Assembly (NCBI GenBank): GCA_026018925.1
Contig: JAKSZU010000008.1
Coordinates: forward strand, 57,265,527-57,329,526
DNA from: Tupaia tana
Lineage: Eukaryota; Chordata; Mammalia; Scandentia; Tupaiidae
Reading direction: 5' to 3'
Length of the DNA stretch: 64,000 bases
Part shown: positions 10,161-21,134 of the stretch, one piece after another
How the letters are laid out: every line of letters begins with the position of its first letter
Position numbering within the stretch: the first letter of the stretch is position 1
Position numbers and translations under genes: made by a program
Notes under the pieces: generated by a model
The model's database searches: none
What the model was told of the DNA's origin: nothing
Seen by the model: only the letters and a program-made list of their open reading frames with translations

Positions 10161-10399
10161 TTGGTACAAAGGAACCTCCACCCCTTGAGGCAGAGCTGTG
10201 CCCACTCACAACCAACACACATGGGTGATGTTGTACTCTGGCCCCTCTGGCCATGCCCTAGACAGCCTTTGCATTTGCAACCTCTGCCTCACCTGCCAGG
10301 GCAGGAAGTAGGCCCAGAGAGCTCTTTTTCCTGCTAGCCCAGCTGGGGCCAGTGTACAGTCGCTAACATCCCTGCTGCCTGGCTTCCACTTGCTGTCAT

Positions 10400-10502
10400 C
10401 CTCCACTAGAATGCAGCTTCCACCAGAGCAGGGGGTTTTGCTCTCTGCAGTCTCCCCAGTGCCTACCACGGTACCTGGCACATGGAAAGGGGTCAAAAGT
10501 AT
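10400..10502 (+). repeat. L2 LINE 3' end fragment
   Basis: AGAATGCAGCTTCCACCAGA, CCCCAGTGCCTA and GTACCTGGCACATGG match the order of the L2 3' end. Confidence 0.7.
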
Positions 10503-10519
10503 GTACAGAGCAGATCAAA

Positions 10520-11545
10520 ACCACAAAGACCTTCTAGGATGGCTATAATAATAACAATAATAATAAAGAAAATAACAAATGTTGGTGAGGATATGGAGAA
10601 ATCAGAACCTTCATATGTTGGTGGGAATGGAAAACAGTTTGGCTGCTTTGGAAAATAGTGCAGGAGTTCCTCAATAAGTTAAGCATAGCTTGCCTCATGA
10701 CCCGGCAATTCTGCTCCTAGGTGTAGACCCTAGAGAAATGAAAACTAGTGTTCAAACAAAAACCTGCACATGAATGTTCACGGCGACATCATCCGTAATA
10801 GCCAGAAGGTAGAAACAACCCAAATATTCATCAATTGATGAACAGACAAACTAAATGTGGTATAGTACAACCAAATATTATTCAGTCGTAAAGTACAAGG
10901 GTAAAGTACAATGACATATTATTCAGTCATAAGAATACAAGGAGACATCCATGAGGTGTTTTTTTTTTTTTTTTTCTTTTTTTTTGGAGAGGTTTCTGCT
11001 ATAGGGCACATGTGCCCATCAGAAAGACAGAGAGAGACAGAGAGACAGAAAGCGAGAAATCACCCCCCGCAATCCCCTCTCCTCTTAGGATCTTGGGCAC
11101 ACATGCACACGTGCCCGGCATGAGTTTAAGCCACCGGGTCCGGGACTCGAACCGCAGTCGACTACATGGGAGTCCAGCGACATAGCCATTACACTAACTG
11201 CTGTTCCCCATGAGATAGTATTCAACTGTAAAAAGGAATAATGTACTAATACATGCTATGGCATGGATTTTGCTATGTGAAGAAGCCAGAGGAGGCCACA
11301 CATTATGATTCCATTTGTATAAAAGATCCAGACAAGGCAAGTTCATAGAGACAGAAAGTAGACTGGTGGTTGCTGGGGCCTGCAAGGAGAGGGGACTGAG
11401 GAGGAACTACTTCACAGATATGTGGTTTTCTTTGGGGATGATGAAAATATTCTGAACTATATAGTAGTGACAGTTGTACAACATCAGGAATGTACTATAT
11501 GCCACTGTATTTTACCCTTTATGATGGTGAATTTTACGTATGTGT
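10520..11545 (+). mobile_element. L1 LINE 3' fragment (end of ORF2 and 3'UTR), sense
   Basis: GGTGGGAATGGAAAACAG, CGGCAATTCTGCTCCTAGG and CAACCCAAATATTCATCAA are the L1 ORF2 C-terminal region. The 3'UTR follows (CTTTGGGGATGATGAAAAT). A SINE at 10957-11210 interrupts it. No intact frame. Confidence 0.85.
10957..11210 (-). mobile_element. SINE family L, antisense, inside L1
   Basis: GGAGAGGTTTCTGCTATAGG to TAACTGCTGTTCCC. Host flanks CCATGAGGTG / CCATGAGATA. The body is shorter than consensus around the poly-C motif. Confidence 0.92.
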
Positions 11546-11564
11546 ATTCACCACACACACAACA

Positions 11565-11565
<1 letters not shown>

Positions 11566-11596
<31 letters not shown>
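11566..11596. repeat. (CA)n microsatellite at the L1 3' end
   Basis: About 15 CA units directly after the L1 3'UTR sequence. Confidence 0.95.
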
Positions 11597-11598
<2 letters not shown>

Positions 11599-11599
11599 A

Positions 11600-12250
11600 G
11601 TGGCTGGAGGAAAGGAGAAGTAATGACGGGATCTACCACTGCTGTGGGTGCCCAGAGATCAGGAGATGACAAGGGAAGTCTAGATTGCCCAGGGAGTGCA
11701 GTCCCACTCCACCTTCACACCCCACCCCCATCTGTTCTGAGAGGGAGGCTGAGACCAGGCTACAGGCTAAACACAGGCAGAGCAAAGTTACTTAGCTTTC
11801 CAATTCTGTTTGCAAGTCTGGAAAAAGGAGTGGGCAGTGACACCCACCTTCAGGATGGTTGGAAAGACTAAGTAGCAGAACTTAACTGGAAGCTTGCAGC
11901 ACACAGTAGGCCCACAGGAAGTGCTGCTTCCCTTCAGATCCTTAACATGGGCACTAGTGAGGAGGGATCTGTACACCCACACAGCATCTGCCCATGGTGG
12001 GCTGGCTGAATGGACAGATGACTGCCATGAGGTCTTGGCTGGGGTCTGGATGGTAACCAGGAGACCGAAGGTTATTGCTGGTCAGGCTGAGTGCAGGAAC
12101 ACCCACATAGTTCTTTGGCAGGTAGCCCAGCCCACTCTATGATAGACCCTGCAGTTCCCATCACTGTGCTGAGCACAGCATGACAATTCCTACTCAGTTT
12201 CTTGAGGCTCAATGAGAGCACACCTACTTACTTTCTTTTTTCCCCCCTAG
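11600..12250. other. No recognised gene or repeat
   Basis: Unique-looking sequence. An open frame running through the CA repeat is not credible as a gene. Confidence 0.45.
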
Positions 12251-12267
12251 ACTTCTATGTATGTATG

Positions 12268-12543
12268 TATGTATTTTTAGGTTTTTGCCATAGGGTACAT
12301 GTGCTCATCAGAGAGGAAAGAGACAGAGAGAGGCAGTGAGAGAGAAAGAGAGAAATAATCCCACCCATCCCCCCTGCTCCCCCGCTGGGGTGATGGGCAT
12401 GCCTCAATCTCTTCTCCATTCTCCTCCTGGAATCTTAGGCACACATACCCAGTGTGATTTTAAGCCACCAGGTTTGGAACTTGAACTGCGATCAGCTATG
12501 TAAGAGTCCAGTGCCTTAACCACTATGCCACCTGCTGGCCTCA
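12268..12543 (-). mobile_element. SINE family O, antisense
   Basis: GGTTTTTGCCATAGGGTAC, GA-rich run and head complement ending TATGCCACCTGCTGGCC. A (TATG)n run lies at its left edge. Confidence 0.87.
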
Positions 12544-12607
12544 ACACACTGCTTTCAAGCAATGGAAACCTCATCTCCAAAAGGTGGTCCCTGTCACAGC
12601 TTATGCT

Positions 12608-12876
12608 GCTTTTTTTGGGTTTTGATTTTGCTATAGGGCACATGTGCTTGCTGAGACCGAGAGAGACAGAAAGAGAGAGGAAAATGAGAAATAAACCCCC
12701 CAGGGGAGATGGCCACGCCACAATCCCTTCTCTTCCATTCTTCTCCTGAGATTTTGGGCACATACACACATGCACATGCACCCAGGTGATTATCAAGTGA
12801 CCTGGTCCAGGACTTGCATCACAGAGTCAGCCATGTGGGATCCAGCCGCCTTACCCTCCATACCACCTGCTGGCCC
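12608..12876 (-). mobile_element. SINE family O, antisense
   Basis: TTTTGCTATAGGGCACATG, CACCCCAGGGGAGATGG-like motif and head ending TACCACCTGCTGGCCC. Flanks TTATGCTGCT / CCATGCTGAGCTGCT. Confidence 0.88.
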
Positions 12877-13319
12877 ATGCTGAGCTGCTCTTAAGCAGGA
12901 GGTGGGGGGTATAGCAGAGTAGCAGAGGTACCAGGACCCAGGTATGTAGTGGAATGGTGGAGCCACTCGACCAAGTCCTGGCTCATCTTTAACAGGTTGG
13001 CCTTGTACCCTGATGCTCCTGGGCTCTTGTGAGGGCTTAAAGGGCTCCTCTAAGTAAATCTAATATACACAACAAGTGTCATTGTGCAGCCCTGTCTTCC
13101 ATACATTTTCCCACAATCACATGCTTAATGTCAGCAATTACTACACATCAACTGGAGTATCAACTAACATCCTGCTCGCTTTGCATCAGAGCTGAATACA
13201 ATCAAAGTTCCACTGTGGCCACGCTTGGAACCCGTCAGGAAATATTGGACTTGGTGGATGAAAAGCAGATGACATTCTAGTAATCCCACCATGACAGGAG
13301 TGCCTACGCCAAGTCCCCC

Positions 13320-13480
13320 ATGTGCTGAGCGTCTTCTCCGAGTTTCCCTTGGTTCATCCTTCCAGCAGCCTTATGCAGTACAGTATTTGTAAATGAGGCT
13401 GAGCGGGTAAGTGACTTGCAGAAGTGCACACAACAGGTGAAGCAAGATGAGAACTGGAGACCATCTAATTCCAAAGCATC
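13320..13480 (-). repeat. MIR-like fragment, antisense
   Basis: TTGTAAATGAGGCTGAG, GTAAGTGACTTGCAGAAG and CACACAACAGGTGAAGC follow the antisense MIR order. Diverged. Confidence 0.5.
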
Positions 13481-13484
13481 CCAG

Positions 13485-14078
13485 AGGATCCAATATGGAA
13501 GGACGTGAGTGGATCAGGGAAGAAGAGGAAGCTATCCAGGAACAGTGAGAAGCTCGCGTAGAGGCAGGGCTGGGAGACGGCCCCAGGGGTGTGGAAACGG
13601 TGGGTGGTTTGCTTGCCTGAAGAGCAAAGGAGAGGAAGAGGTACCGATGGTGGTAAGGCCAGATTATAAAAGAGCATAGGAATCACACCAAGGAGATCAG
13701 ACATTATCCCATAGGCACAAGGGAGTCACTGAAGAATTCCAAGCAGGGAAGAGATGGGATCACATACAGTTTCCACATCCTTTGGATCTACACATCTCCC
13801 ATGAGATCCGAAAAGGAGCTGCAATGCAACCCCACTTCACACCTCACTGGCCCTGTTCATTCTTCACCCACACACGTATACCAAGGGACTTATTCGTAGG
13901 TCAGGTACCCCGGAACCCAGGGGTGGAGATTTGCATGTGGGTGGCTTACTGGGGAGATGGCTACAGCAACACCTGCAGGGGTGAGGAAGCTGAAGCTAAA
14001 CTGAGATGCATTTGCAACCCGAAGCTGACCCAGGGGAAGCTCAGAAGCTGAGATGTCCCCAAATAAGACAAGGAAAGG
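13485..14078. other. No recognised gene or repeat
   Basis: Unique-looking sequence with no supported feature. Confidence 0.4.
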
Positions 14079-14079
14079 C

Positions 14080-14285
14080 AGGCCGTGGTGCAGTGGTGGT
14101 ACAGCTGGAAGAGTCCTGGGTCTGCATCCCAAGGCCTCCCTGGGTATGCCAGGCACATGTTGTCCATGGTCTGGGCCAGCTGAGACTTGGGGTGGATCAT
14201 GGCTTGAGAATTCAGATAGAGGGGCTGTCTTTCTGTCTTTCGCTTCATGGAAGAATGAAATAAACTTAAAAAAAAATAAATATAT
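14080..14285 (+). mobile_element. SINE family D
   Basis: Head CCGTGGTGCAGTGGTGGTAC, GAGTCCTGGGTCTGCATCCC and end GGAAGAATGAAATAAACTT. It shares its 3' end with the copies at 30625 and 34432, so it is a real family. Confidence 0.75.
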
Positions 14286-14302
14286 AAATATGAATAAGGT
14301 GG

Positions 14303-14533
14303 GCTAGCCCAGTGCCTAATGATTATGGGGGCTGGATTTCACATAGCTGACCATGTTTCAAATCCTGGCCCCAAACGTTTGAAAAACATGCCAGGTGAGT
14401 GTATGTGTGTGCCCCAAATCCCAACAGGATGAAGAAAAGGAGGAGATGGGATTATGCATGACCACGCCCCACTGGGTGCTTACTACCCACCCAGCTCAGC
14501 TAGTGCACATGCTCTCTGGAAAATCAATAAATA
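14303..14533 (+). mobile_element. SINE family O
   Basis: GGCTAGCCCAGTGCCTAATG head, TTTGAAAAACATGCCAGG and end CTCTGGAAAATCAATAAATA. Confidence 0.8.
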
Positions 14534-14534
14534 A

Positions 14535-15100
14535 GGTGAGGAGCCAGTCCTTAGTATCTCTTACCCCCAGCTATCCTGCGCAAGTGGTGAGGAGCCGGCA
14601 CATGCCCTGGGACCGTCAGCCCCCTTCTGCTGAGGCCAAGTTCTGGGGAGGACTCAGCTGTGAGCAGTCAGCAGGCAATACGCGGGGCAGCTGGAGATGG
14701 AGGACTGGGTCCTGAAGGCAGTCTAGGCGGGCTCTACAGCGCCTCCTGCAGCCTGCTGGGCTCAGCGCTCTGGGCAAACAAGCCTTGACCGAGATGCAGC
14801 TGTTTCCTGCCCCCATCAGCTTCTGCAGGGGCCAGCCCTCTCCTGATTTCCACTCCAGTGTCTCAGGACATCAGCTGGGATATAATCTCCATCTCCCCCT
14901 CCCCCGCCCCCTACCAGCACCACCTCATCACCAGGTACTACCTGCACCTGCCGAATTCCTCGCCCACCTCGCGCCCACACACAGAGCTCCGTGGCCTTCT
15001 GCGGCCAAGGGGGAAATGTTCCCTCTCAACTCCTGTGCCTCGGTTTACAGGACGGGCTCCTTTCCTTGGCCCCATGGGCTGGGGCGTTAAAATAATGAAG
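14535..15100. other. No recognised gene
   Basis: GC-richer unique DNA. Overlapping frames on both strands suggest no coding function. Confidence 0.4.
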
Positions 15101-15103
15101 CTG

Positions 15104-15285
15104 TAGTTCTCAACCCTGGCTGCCAAGTAGACTCCCCTGGGAAAGTTAGGAAAAATGGCAGCGCCTGGGCCCCACCCCCAGCCCAATGGGAGGAGAAACT
15201 CTGGATGGGCCTCAGACAGGTGTTTTCAAAGCTCCCCTGGCGATTCTAATATGCAGCTAGGGGTCAGAACCAATGACCTCAATTT
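15104..15285 (+). repeat. MER5A-like DNA transposon relic
   Basis: TTCTCAACCCTGGCTGCC, TGGGCCCCACCCCCAG and GCGATTCTAATATGCAGCTA match the two complementary ends of MER5A-type hAT relics. Confidence 0.8.
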
Positions 15286-15342
15286 TTTATGTATTTATTT
15301 ATTTGTTTGTTTGTTTATGTATGTATGTATGTATGTATGTGA
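15286..15342. repeat. Tetranucleotide microsatellite
   Basis: TTTA, then TTTG, then (TATG)n units in succession. Confidence 0.9.
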
Positions 15343-15344
15343 AG

Positions 15345-15945
15345 ATCAGGGAGTGTAGAGAACTGAGATGATTCAGGGTAGTGCTGGGATGGGCTGGACC
15401 AGTTTAGAGATGAGCGAAAGGGTAAAGATTGGGGAAATGGACAAGGGGCACAGGCGGGGTAAAGGCAGAGCCGGGAAAGCTGGAGGACTCCTCTGCCCAG
15501 CTAAAGAAGTGCTCATACCTGGACCCCACCCTCAAGGATCCTGACTTGATTGGCCTGTGTAGCTGAGTGCTGGGGTTGGGTAGAGATGGGAGTGTCAGGA
15601 CAACCTGTGCGGTTCTGATGGGCGGGCAAAGCTGAGAGTCCAGCTCTGCTCAGCCTTAGCCTCTGACCGGAGATCCCCACCAAGCAGCTGTCCAAGGGCC
15701 TCCGCCCGGCGTTGACAAGCCAGCCATGTTTCTCATCACTTGGACCCCAGGTGAGGCCTTGAGCAACACCAATTTCTGTCCAAACTCTAACACTGGCACA
15801 CCCCGCCTCCCTGCAGGGAAAACATTTGAGTGGAACTCGTGACAGGAGGGGAAACTCCCATGCCTGCCATGACTTCTGTTCTTAGGGGTCCCATGCTGGG
15901 CTGTCTGCCCCTCCAGCCCAACTTCACCGCACATGGTTACCCAGT
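15345..15945. other. Mostly unique sequence
   Basis: Possible MER5-like fragment near 15510-15560 (CTGGACCCCACCCTCAAGG). Otherwise nothing recognised. Confidence 0.4.
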
Positions 15946-15961
15946 TTAGCATTTTCTTTTC

Positions 15962-16119
15962 TTTATTTTTTTTATTTTTTAAGAGGTTTTTGGTATAGGG
16001 TGTGTGCACTTGCCAGAAACACAAAGAGATACAGAGAGACAGAAAGCGAGAAATCACCCCCCAGGGGGGACGGCCATGCCTCAATCCCTTCACCTCCATT
16101 CTCCTCTCAGGATCTTGGG

Positions 16120-16156
<37 letters not shown>

Positions 16157-16245
16157 CAGGCGTGAGTTTAAGGTCTGGGACTCGAACCGTGGTCGACTAC
16201 ATGGGAATCCAGCAACATAGTCATTTTGCCAACTGCTGGTCCCAA
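15962..16245 (-). mobile_element. SINE family L with internal (AC)n, antisense
   Basis: AAGAGGTTTTTGGTATAGGG to CAACTGCTGGTCCC. AGTTTAGCATTT is duplicated on both sides. The GCACGCACGCACAC segment has expanded to about 15 AC units at 16124-16154. Confidence 0.93.
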
Positions 16246-16329
16246 GTTTAGCATTTCATTATATAGATTTTATTTTCTAAAAAGAATTTTAGAAAAATTT
16301 ATTTATTTTAAATAAAATAAATAAGAATT

Positions 16330-16519
16330 TTTTTTTTCTTTTTCTTTTTTTTTGGAGAGGTTTTTGCTATAGGGCGCATGCGCTCACCAGACAGACAGAG
16401 AGAGACAGAGAGACAGAAAGCGAGAAATCACCCACCGGGGGGATGGTCACGCCGCAATCCCTTCTCCTCCATTCTCCTCTCGGGATCTTGGACATGCACG
16501 CACACACGCCCGGCAAGAA
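16330..16519 (-). mobile_element. SINE family L, 5'-truncated (headless), antisense
   Basis: GGAGAGGTTTTTGCTATAGG through ATCTTGGACATGCACGCACACACGCCCGGC, then it stops. The tRNA-like promoter head is missing. AAGAATTT flanks both ends, so it probably inserted truncated. Confidence 0.88.
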
Positions 16520-16559
16520 TTTATTTTTTAAAAAATAAAGATAAATGGTTGAGGTTTTT

Positions 16560-17340
16560 CCTCCAGAATATGAGGCAGAAAGTGAAAATCACACGAAATC
16601 CCAACACCTCGAGGTAACCCCTATTGAGAAAGAGCACAGCAGGCCCTGGCAGCAAGGATCTGGCCTGGTTCTCCCGCTGGCCCTGGCGTTCCTGGCCCTG
16701 GCGTTCTGTGGGAGAGAACCGGTTTCACAGACTCAGACGCTGCCAAGGTCGCTCTGACTGTGATGCTCTAAACAAACACCAGACCATTCTGTAACTGTGG
16801 CTGAATCCAGACAGAAGCAAGAGTGCAGCCCAAACCACGAAAACTACCAGTGAACCCCCGTCCCTTGCTAACGGGGATGTGGGGGGGCTAATTGTTGGTG
16901 TTGTAAATGTACCAACTGCGGACTCACTCCACTCATCTCAGTAGGGACGACAAGACGCCCATAGGCGCCCCTGCGCCTCAGCTGCTTCCAGAGCCATATC
17001 CTGCTTCCTTGAACCATGCCCCAAAGCACCTCCCACAAGCCCACACCTTATAACCATCCCTTATTAGCCACGTCTTACTGGGATACGCCACAGTTCCCCA
17101 CGGGAGCACTCTCCCTCATTGAGACAAGCCAATAAGCCCACCTCCACAGGGGTTCTGGTGGTCTCTGGCTGAGAAACACTGATGCCATAGATTTTGGAAT
17201 AGATTCTCCCAGCATTGTTTTTTTCTGTGCGCATAGATTTATCTTTCAAAAAAAAAAATACCAAAATGAGAGGATCCTATCATTCTCTTTAGCACTTTTA
17301 AAAAAAATAATAAGTAAGTCTTTTAAGGATATTATCGCTT
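16560..17340. other. No recognised gene or repeat
   Basis: Unique-looking sequence. A small tandem CTGGCCCTGGCGTTC pair lies near 16676-16704. Confidence 0.4.
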
Positions 17341-17356
17341 TTTAAAGCATTCATGA

Positions 17357-17610
17357 GGGACCAGCAATTGGTGTAATGGCTGTGTCACTGGACTCCCCCA
17401 TAGTGGACCATGATTCGAGTCCCGGACCCAGTGGCTGAAACTCACGCAGGCGCGTGTATGTGCGTGCTCAAGATCCCAAGAGGAGCATGGAGGAGAAGGG
17501 ATTGCGGCATGGCCATTCCCTGGGGAGCGGGGGTGAGTTCTCACTTTCTGTCTCTCTGTCTGCCTTTCTGGCGAGCACGTGCGCCCTATAGCAAAAACCT
17601 CTCCCGAAAA
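17357..17610 (+). mobile_element. SINE family L
   Basis: Head GGGACCAGCAATTGGTGTAA to CCTCTCCCG. Perfect 13-bp duplication AAAGCATTCATGA (17344-17356, 17611-17623). Confidence 0.95.
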
Positions 17611-17656
17611 AAAGCATTCATGAAACAATATGCATATTCGTTTAACAGACAAATAA

Positions 17657-17930
17657 GGGACCAGCAATTGGCATAATGGCTATGTCACTGGACTCCCATG
17701 TAGTTGACTGCAGTTCAAGTCCCAGGCCCGGTGGCTTAAACTCGCACCTGGCACATGTGTGTGCGTGTCCAAGATTCCGTGAGGAGAATGGAGGAGAAGG
17801 GATTGCAGCATGGCCATCCCCCCTAGGGGGTGATTTCCCACTTTCTGTCTCTCTGTTTCTCTCTGCCTTTCTGATGAGCGCACACACCCTATAGCAAAAA
17901 CCTCTCAAAAAAAAAAAAAAAAAAAAAAGA
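17657..17930 (+). mobile_element. SINE family L
   Basis: GGGACCAGCAATTGGCATAA to CCTCTC plus an A20 tail. Preceded by GACAAATAA. It forms a tail-to-tail inverted pair with the next element. Confidence 0.93.
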
Positions 17931-17934
17931 CAAC

Positions 17935-18188
17935 ACTTTTTTTTTAAGAGAGATTTTTGCTCTAGGGCATGTGCGTTCACTGGAGAGAAAGAGAGAGATG
18001 AAATGTGAAAAATCACCCCTTGGGAGGACAGCCATGCCACAGTCCCTTCTCCTCCAGTCTCCTCTTGGGAATTTTGGGCACACATGCACACATGCCCACT
18101 GTGAGTTTCAAGCCACCGGATTAGGGACTCAAACCGTGGTCAACCATGTGGGAGTCCACTGATGTAACCATTATACCATCTGCTGGTC
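17935..18188 (-). mobile_element. SINE family O/L, antisense
   Basis: AAGAGAGATTTTTGCTCTAGG to CATCTGCTGGTCC, followed by TGACAAATAAC, the local target sequence. Confidence 0.9.
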
Positions 18189-18199
18189 CTGACAAATAA

Positions 18200-18470
18200 C
18201 CCTTTTTTTTGGGGGGGGGGGAGAGGTTTTTGCTATAGGGCGCGTGCACTCACTAGACAGACAGAGAGAGACAGAGAGACAGAAAGCGAGAAATCACCCC
18301 CAGGGCAGATGGCCACGCCGCAATCCCTTCTCCTCCATTCTCCTCTCGGGATCTTGGGCACACACGCACAAGTGCCTGGTATGAGTTTTAAGCCACCAGG
18401 TCCGGGACGTGAACCACGATTGATTACATGGGAGTCCAGCGACATAGCCATTACGCTAACTGCTGGTCCC
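18200..18470 (-). mobile_element. SINE family L with expanded G run, antisense
   Basis: T8 followed by a G11 run and GAGAGGTTTTTGCTATAGGG, to TAACTGCTGGTCCC. GACAAATAAC occurs on both sides (18190 and 18471). The C-run lies between element end and A tail. Confidence 0.93.
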
Positions 18471-18479
18471 GACAAATAA

Positions 18480-19305
18480 CACTTTTAAGCAGACATTATT
18501 GTCCTAAATTTCTTTTTCTCACACCCACAGCCACCACACATCCACTACCAACCACTTTCCCCCCGTTACTGTCAGTAGCATCCACACTTAACCTCTCTAT
18601 CATCCCGTCTTCAGATCTCTAAATCTCTGCCATAAAGTACAGACATTCAGTACAAAGTGAGTGGGGATATACGATGTATATCTTTCAAAGTCTGGCTCAC
18701 TCCACCCATCAAGTCTTTTGTATTCATCCACTATGAGTAGAACATTAGAATCTTGATGTTCCTTATAGTTGTGTAATATTCCATTGTATATATATGCCAC
18801 AGTTTTTCAACATAATTATCAGTTTTGGGACACTTTAGTTGGTTTCATGTTTGTTTTAGCAATTATGAACAACACTGCAATAAACATGAATGTGTAAATG
18901 TCTTTTGGATTGAGTACTTTCTTACCCTTTGGGTTGATACCAAGAAGTAGGATTGCTTGGTCATATGGAAGTTCTATTTGACAGTTTTTGAGAAACTTCT
19001 GTATTGTTTTCCACAGAGATTGGACTAATTTACATTCCCACCAACAGTGTAAGAGAGTTCCCTTTTCACCACAGCCTCACCAATGGTCATTAGTTTTTTT
19101 ATTCAAGTCATTCTAACTGGGGTTAAATGATATCTCATTGTAGTTTTTATTTGCATTTCCCTTAGGACACAAGACTTTGAATATTTTTTTCATGTGGCTC
19201 TTGGTCATTAGTCAGTCTTTCTTGGAGAGTTGTCTTTTCAATTCATTTGCCCATTTTTTAATTGGATTATTCCTTTTAAAATTAAATTATTATTCATACA
19301 TTAAA
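18480..19305 (-). mobile_element. L1 LINE 3' fragment, antisense (outer copy)
   Basis: The reverse complement gives L1 ORF2 C-terminal sequence: CCCACCAACAGTGTAAGAG, GGTTAAATGATATCTCATTG and GGGTTGATACCAAGAAGTAGG. Its natural continuation, TTTTTAATGGG..., reappears at about 20011, after an insertion. Confidence 0.85.
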
Positions 19306-19315
19306 GCGCTATATA

Positions 19316-19500
19316 GGGACCAGCAGTTAGCGTAATGGCTATGTCACTGGACTCCCAGGTAGTTGACCACAGTTCGAGTCCCAGACCCGGTGACTTAAAC
19401 TCACGCCGGGTGCATGTGCGTGCGTGCCCAAGATCCCGAGAGAAGAAAAGAAGGGATTGTGCATGGCCATCCGCCCTGGGGAGTGATTTCTCGCTCTCCT
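19316..19500 (+). mobile_element. SINE family L, 3'-truncated
   Basis: Head GGGACCAGCAGTTAGCGTAA and body up to GTGATTTCTCGCTCTC, then directly L1 sequence. The CT tract, TATAGCAAAAACC end and A tail are missing, so a deletion or recombination joined it to the L1. Confidence 0.9.
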
Positions 19501-20010
19501 GTCCTTTGGGTAGATACCCAGGAGTGGAATTGCTGGATCACATGGTAGTTCTATCTGAAGGTCTTTGAGGAACCTCCATATCATTCTCTGCAGTAGCTAG
19601 ACCAATTTACATTCCCACCAACAGTGCAGGAGTGTCCCCCTTTCACCACATCCTCTCCAGCACTTATCATCATTTGTTTTTTTAATCTTCGCCCTTCTGA
19701 CTGGGGTTAGGTGGTATCTCATTGTGGTTTTGATCTGCATCTCCCTTACAATGAGGGATGTTGAGCATTTTTTCATATGCTCTTTTCTGTTTGTATGTCT
19801 TCCTTAGAGAGTTGTTTATTCAGCTCATTTTCCCATCTTTTAATTGGGTTAATCATTTTCTTCCAGGTAAGTGGCTTGAGTTCTCTGTGTATTCTGGTTA
19901 TCAGTCCTTTATCTGAGGCACAGTTAACAAAAATTCTCTTCCATTTGGAAGGTTGCCGATTCACACTAATTACGGTGTCCTTTGCTGTGAAGAAAATGAT
20001 TATTCATTTT
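19501..20010 (-). mobile_element. L1 LINE ORF2 fragment, antisense (inner copy)
   Basis: It repeats the region already present at 18930-19290 (GGGTAGATACCCAGGAGTGG, CCCACCAACAGTGCAGGAG). The minus frame at 19773-19964 encodes ASDKGLITRI and NPIKRWENELN, the L1 ORF2 C-terminal motif. 3'-truncated. Confidence 0.85.
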
Positions 20011-20418
20011 TTTAATGGGTAAGCCACTTGAGTTCCCTACATTTTCTAGATATCAATCCCTTATATGAGGAATACTTTGCAAATGTTTTTTCTCATTCTG
20101 AGGGTTGACTTTTCACTCTAGTTAGAGTTTCCTTTATGGTGAGAAGCTTTTTAGCTTGATATAATCCCATTTGTCTATTTAAAGGATCATTGCCTGTGCC
20201 TTAGGGGTCTTATTTAAGAAATCTTTGCCTACTCCAGTCTCTTCGAAAGTTTTCCCTATGTTTTCTACCAATAGTTTTGTGGTTAGAAGTTTTATATGTC
20301 AATCTTTGATCCGTTTTTAGTTAATTCTAGTTAATGGTGAGAGATTGGGATCCAGTTTTTTTTTTTTTTACAGGTGCCTATCCAGTTCTTTCAACACCAT
20401 TTGCTAAAGAGACTTTCG
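20011..20418 (-). mobile_element. L1 LINE ORF2 fragment, antisense (outer copy resumed)
   Basis: AATGGGTAAGCCACTTGAG, GATATCAATCCCTTATATG to CAACACCATTTGCTAAAGAG. It overlaps in content with 19860-19990, showing two separate L1 copies. Confidence 0.8.
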
Positions 20419-20690
20419 GGACCAGCAGTTAGTGTAATGGCTATGTTGCTGAACTCCCATGTGAACTCCCATGTAGTCGACCGCGGGTCAAGTACCGGAC
20501 CCGGTGGCTTAAACTCACGCCAAGCTTGTGTGCGCGTGTGCCCCAAATCTCAAGAGAATAATAGAGGAGAAAGGATTGTGGTGTGGCCACCACCCCCCCG
20601 GGGTGCTTTCTCACTTTCCCTCTCTCTCTTTCTCTTTCTGTCTCTCTCTGGTGAGCACCCTTTAGCAAATAAAAAATTAAAAATTAAGTT
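20419..20690 (+). mobile_element. SINE family L/O with a duplicated segment
   Basis: Head GGGACCAGCAGTTAGTGTAA. GAACTCCCATGT is repeated in tandem (about 20453-20476) between A-box and B-box. Ends TTTAGCAAATAAAAAATT. Confidence 0.9.
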
Positions 20691-20691
20691 G

Positions 20692-20938
20692 GGTTGACTG
20701 TATGGTGAAGGCAGCTGGATCCCACAAGACCAGTTAAATGGTTTGAGTCCCAGCCCCGGCAGGGAAACACACTCAGCCCACAAGCACGTATGCTCAAAAA
20801 TCCCAAAAGGAGTGAGCGATGGAGGAGAAGGAATTGGGGCATGACCACTCTCCATGGGGATGCTTTCTCCACTTGGTTGTTGTCTCTCTGGTGAATGCAC
20901 ATGCCCTCTAGCAAATAAATAAATAAGTACAATTTAAA
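20692..20938 (+). mobile_element. SINE family O
   Basis: Diverged head, GGTTTGAGTCCCAGCCCCGG and end CTCTAGCAAATAAATAAATA. Confidence 0.8.
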
Positions 20939-20939
20939 G

Positions 20940-21118
20940 ACTCAGCTTCTCACTTCCACAAGCCCCATTCTAGTGCTCAAAGGCCACGTGTGAGTGGCCA
21001 CGAATTGGTGGTACACTTACAACATTTCCATCCCTGGGAGAAAGTCTGTAGGACAGCACAATTAAATGTTTGTCACCAAATTCCAGCAAGGTCATAAAGT
21101 GCCTTTATGTGTGTGTTT
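20940..21118. other. Old interspersed repeat or unique sequence
   Basis: GGCCACGTGTGAGTGGCCACG, AAATTCCAGC and AGCACAATTAA look like a decayed transposon end. Not assigned. Confidence 0.3.
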
Positions 21119-21134
21119 ACTTTTTTTTTTTTTT

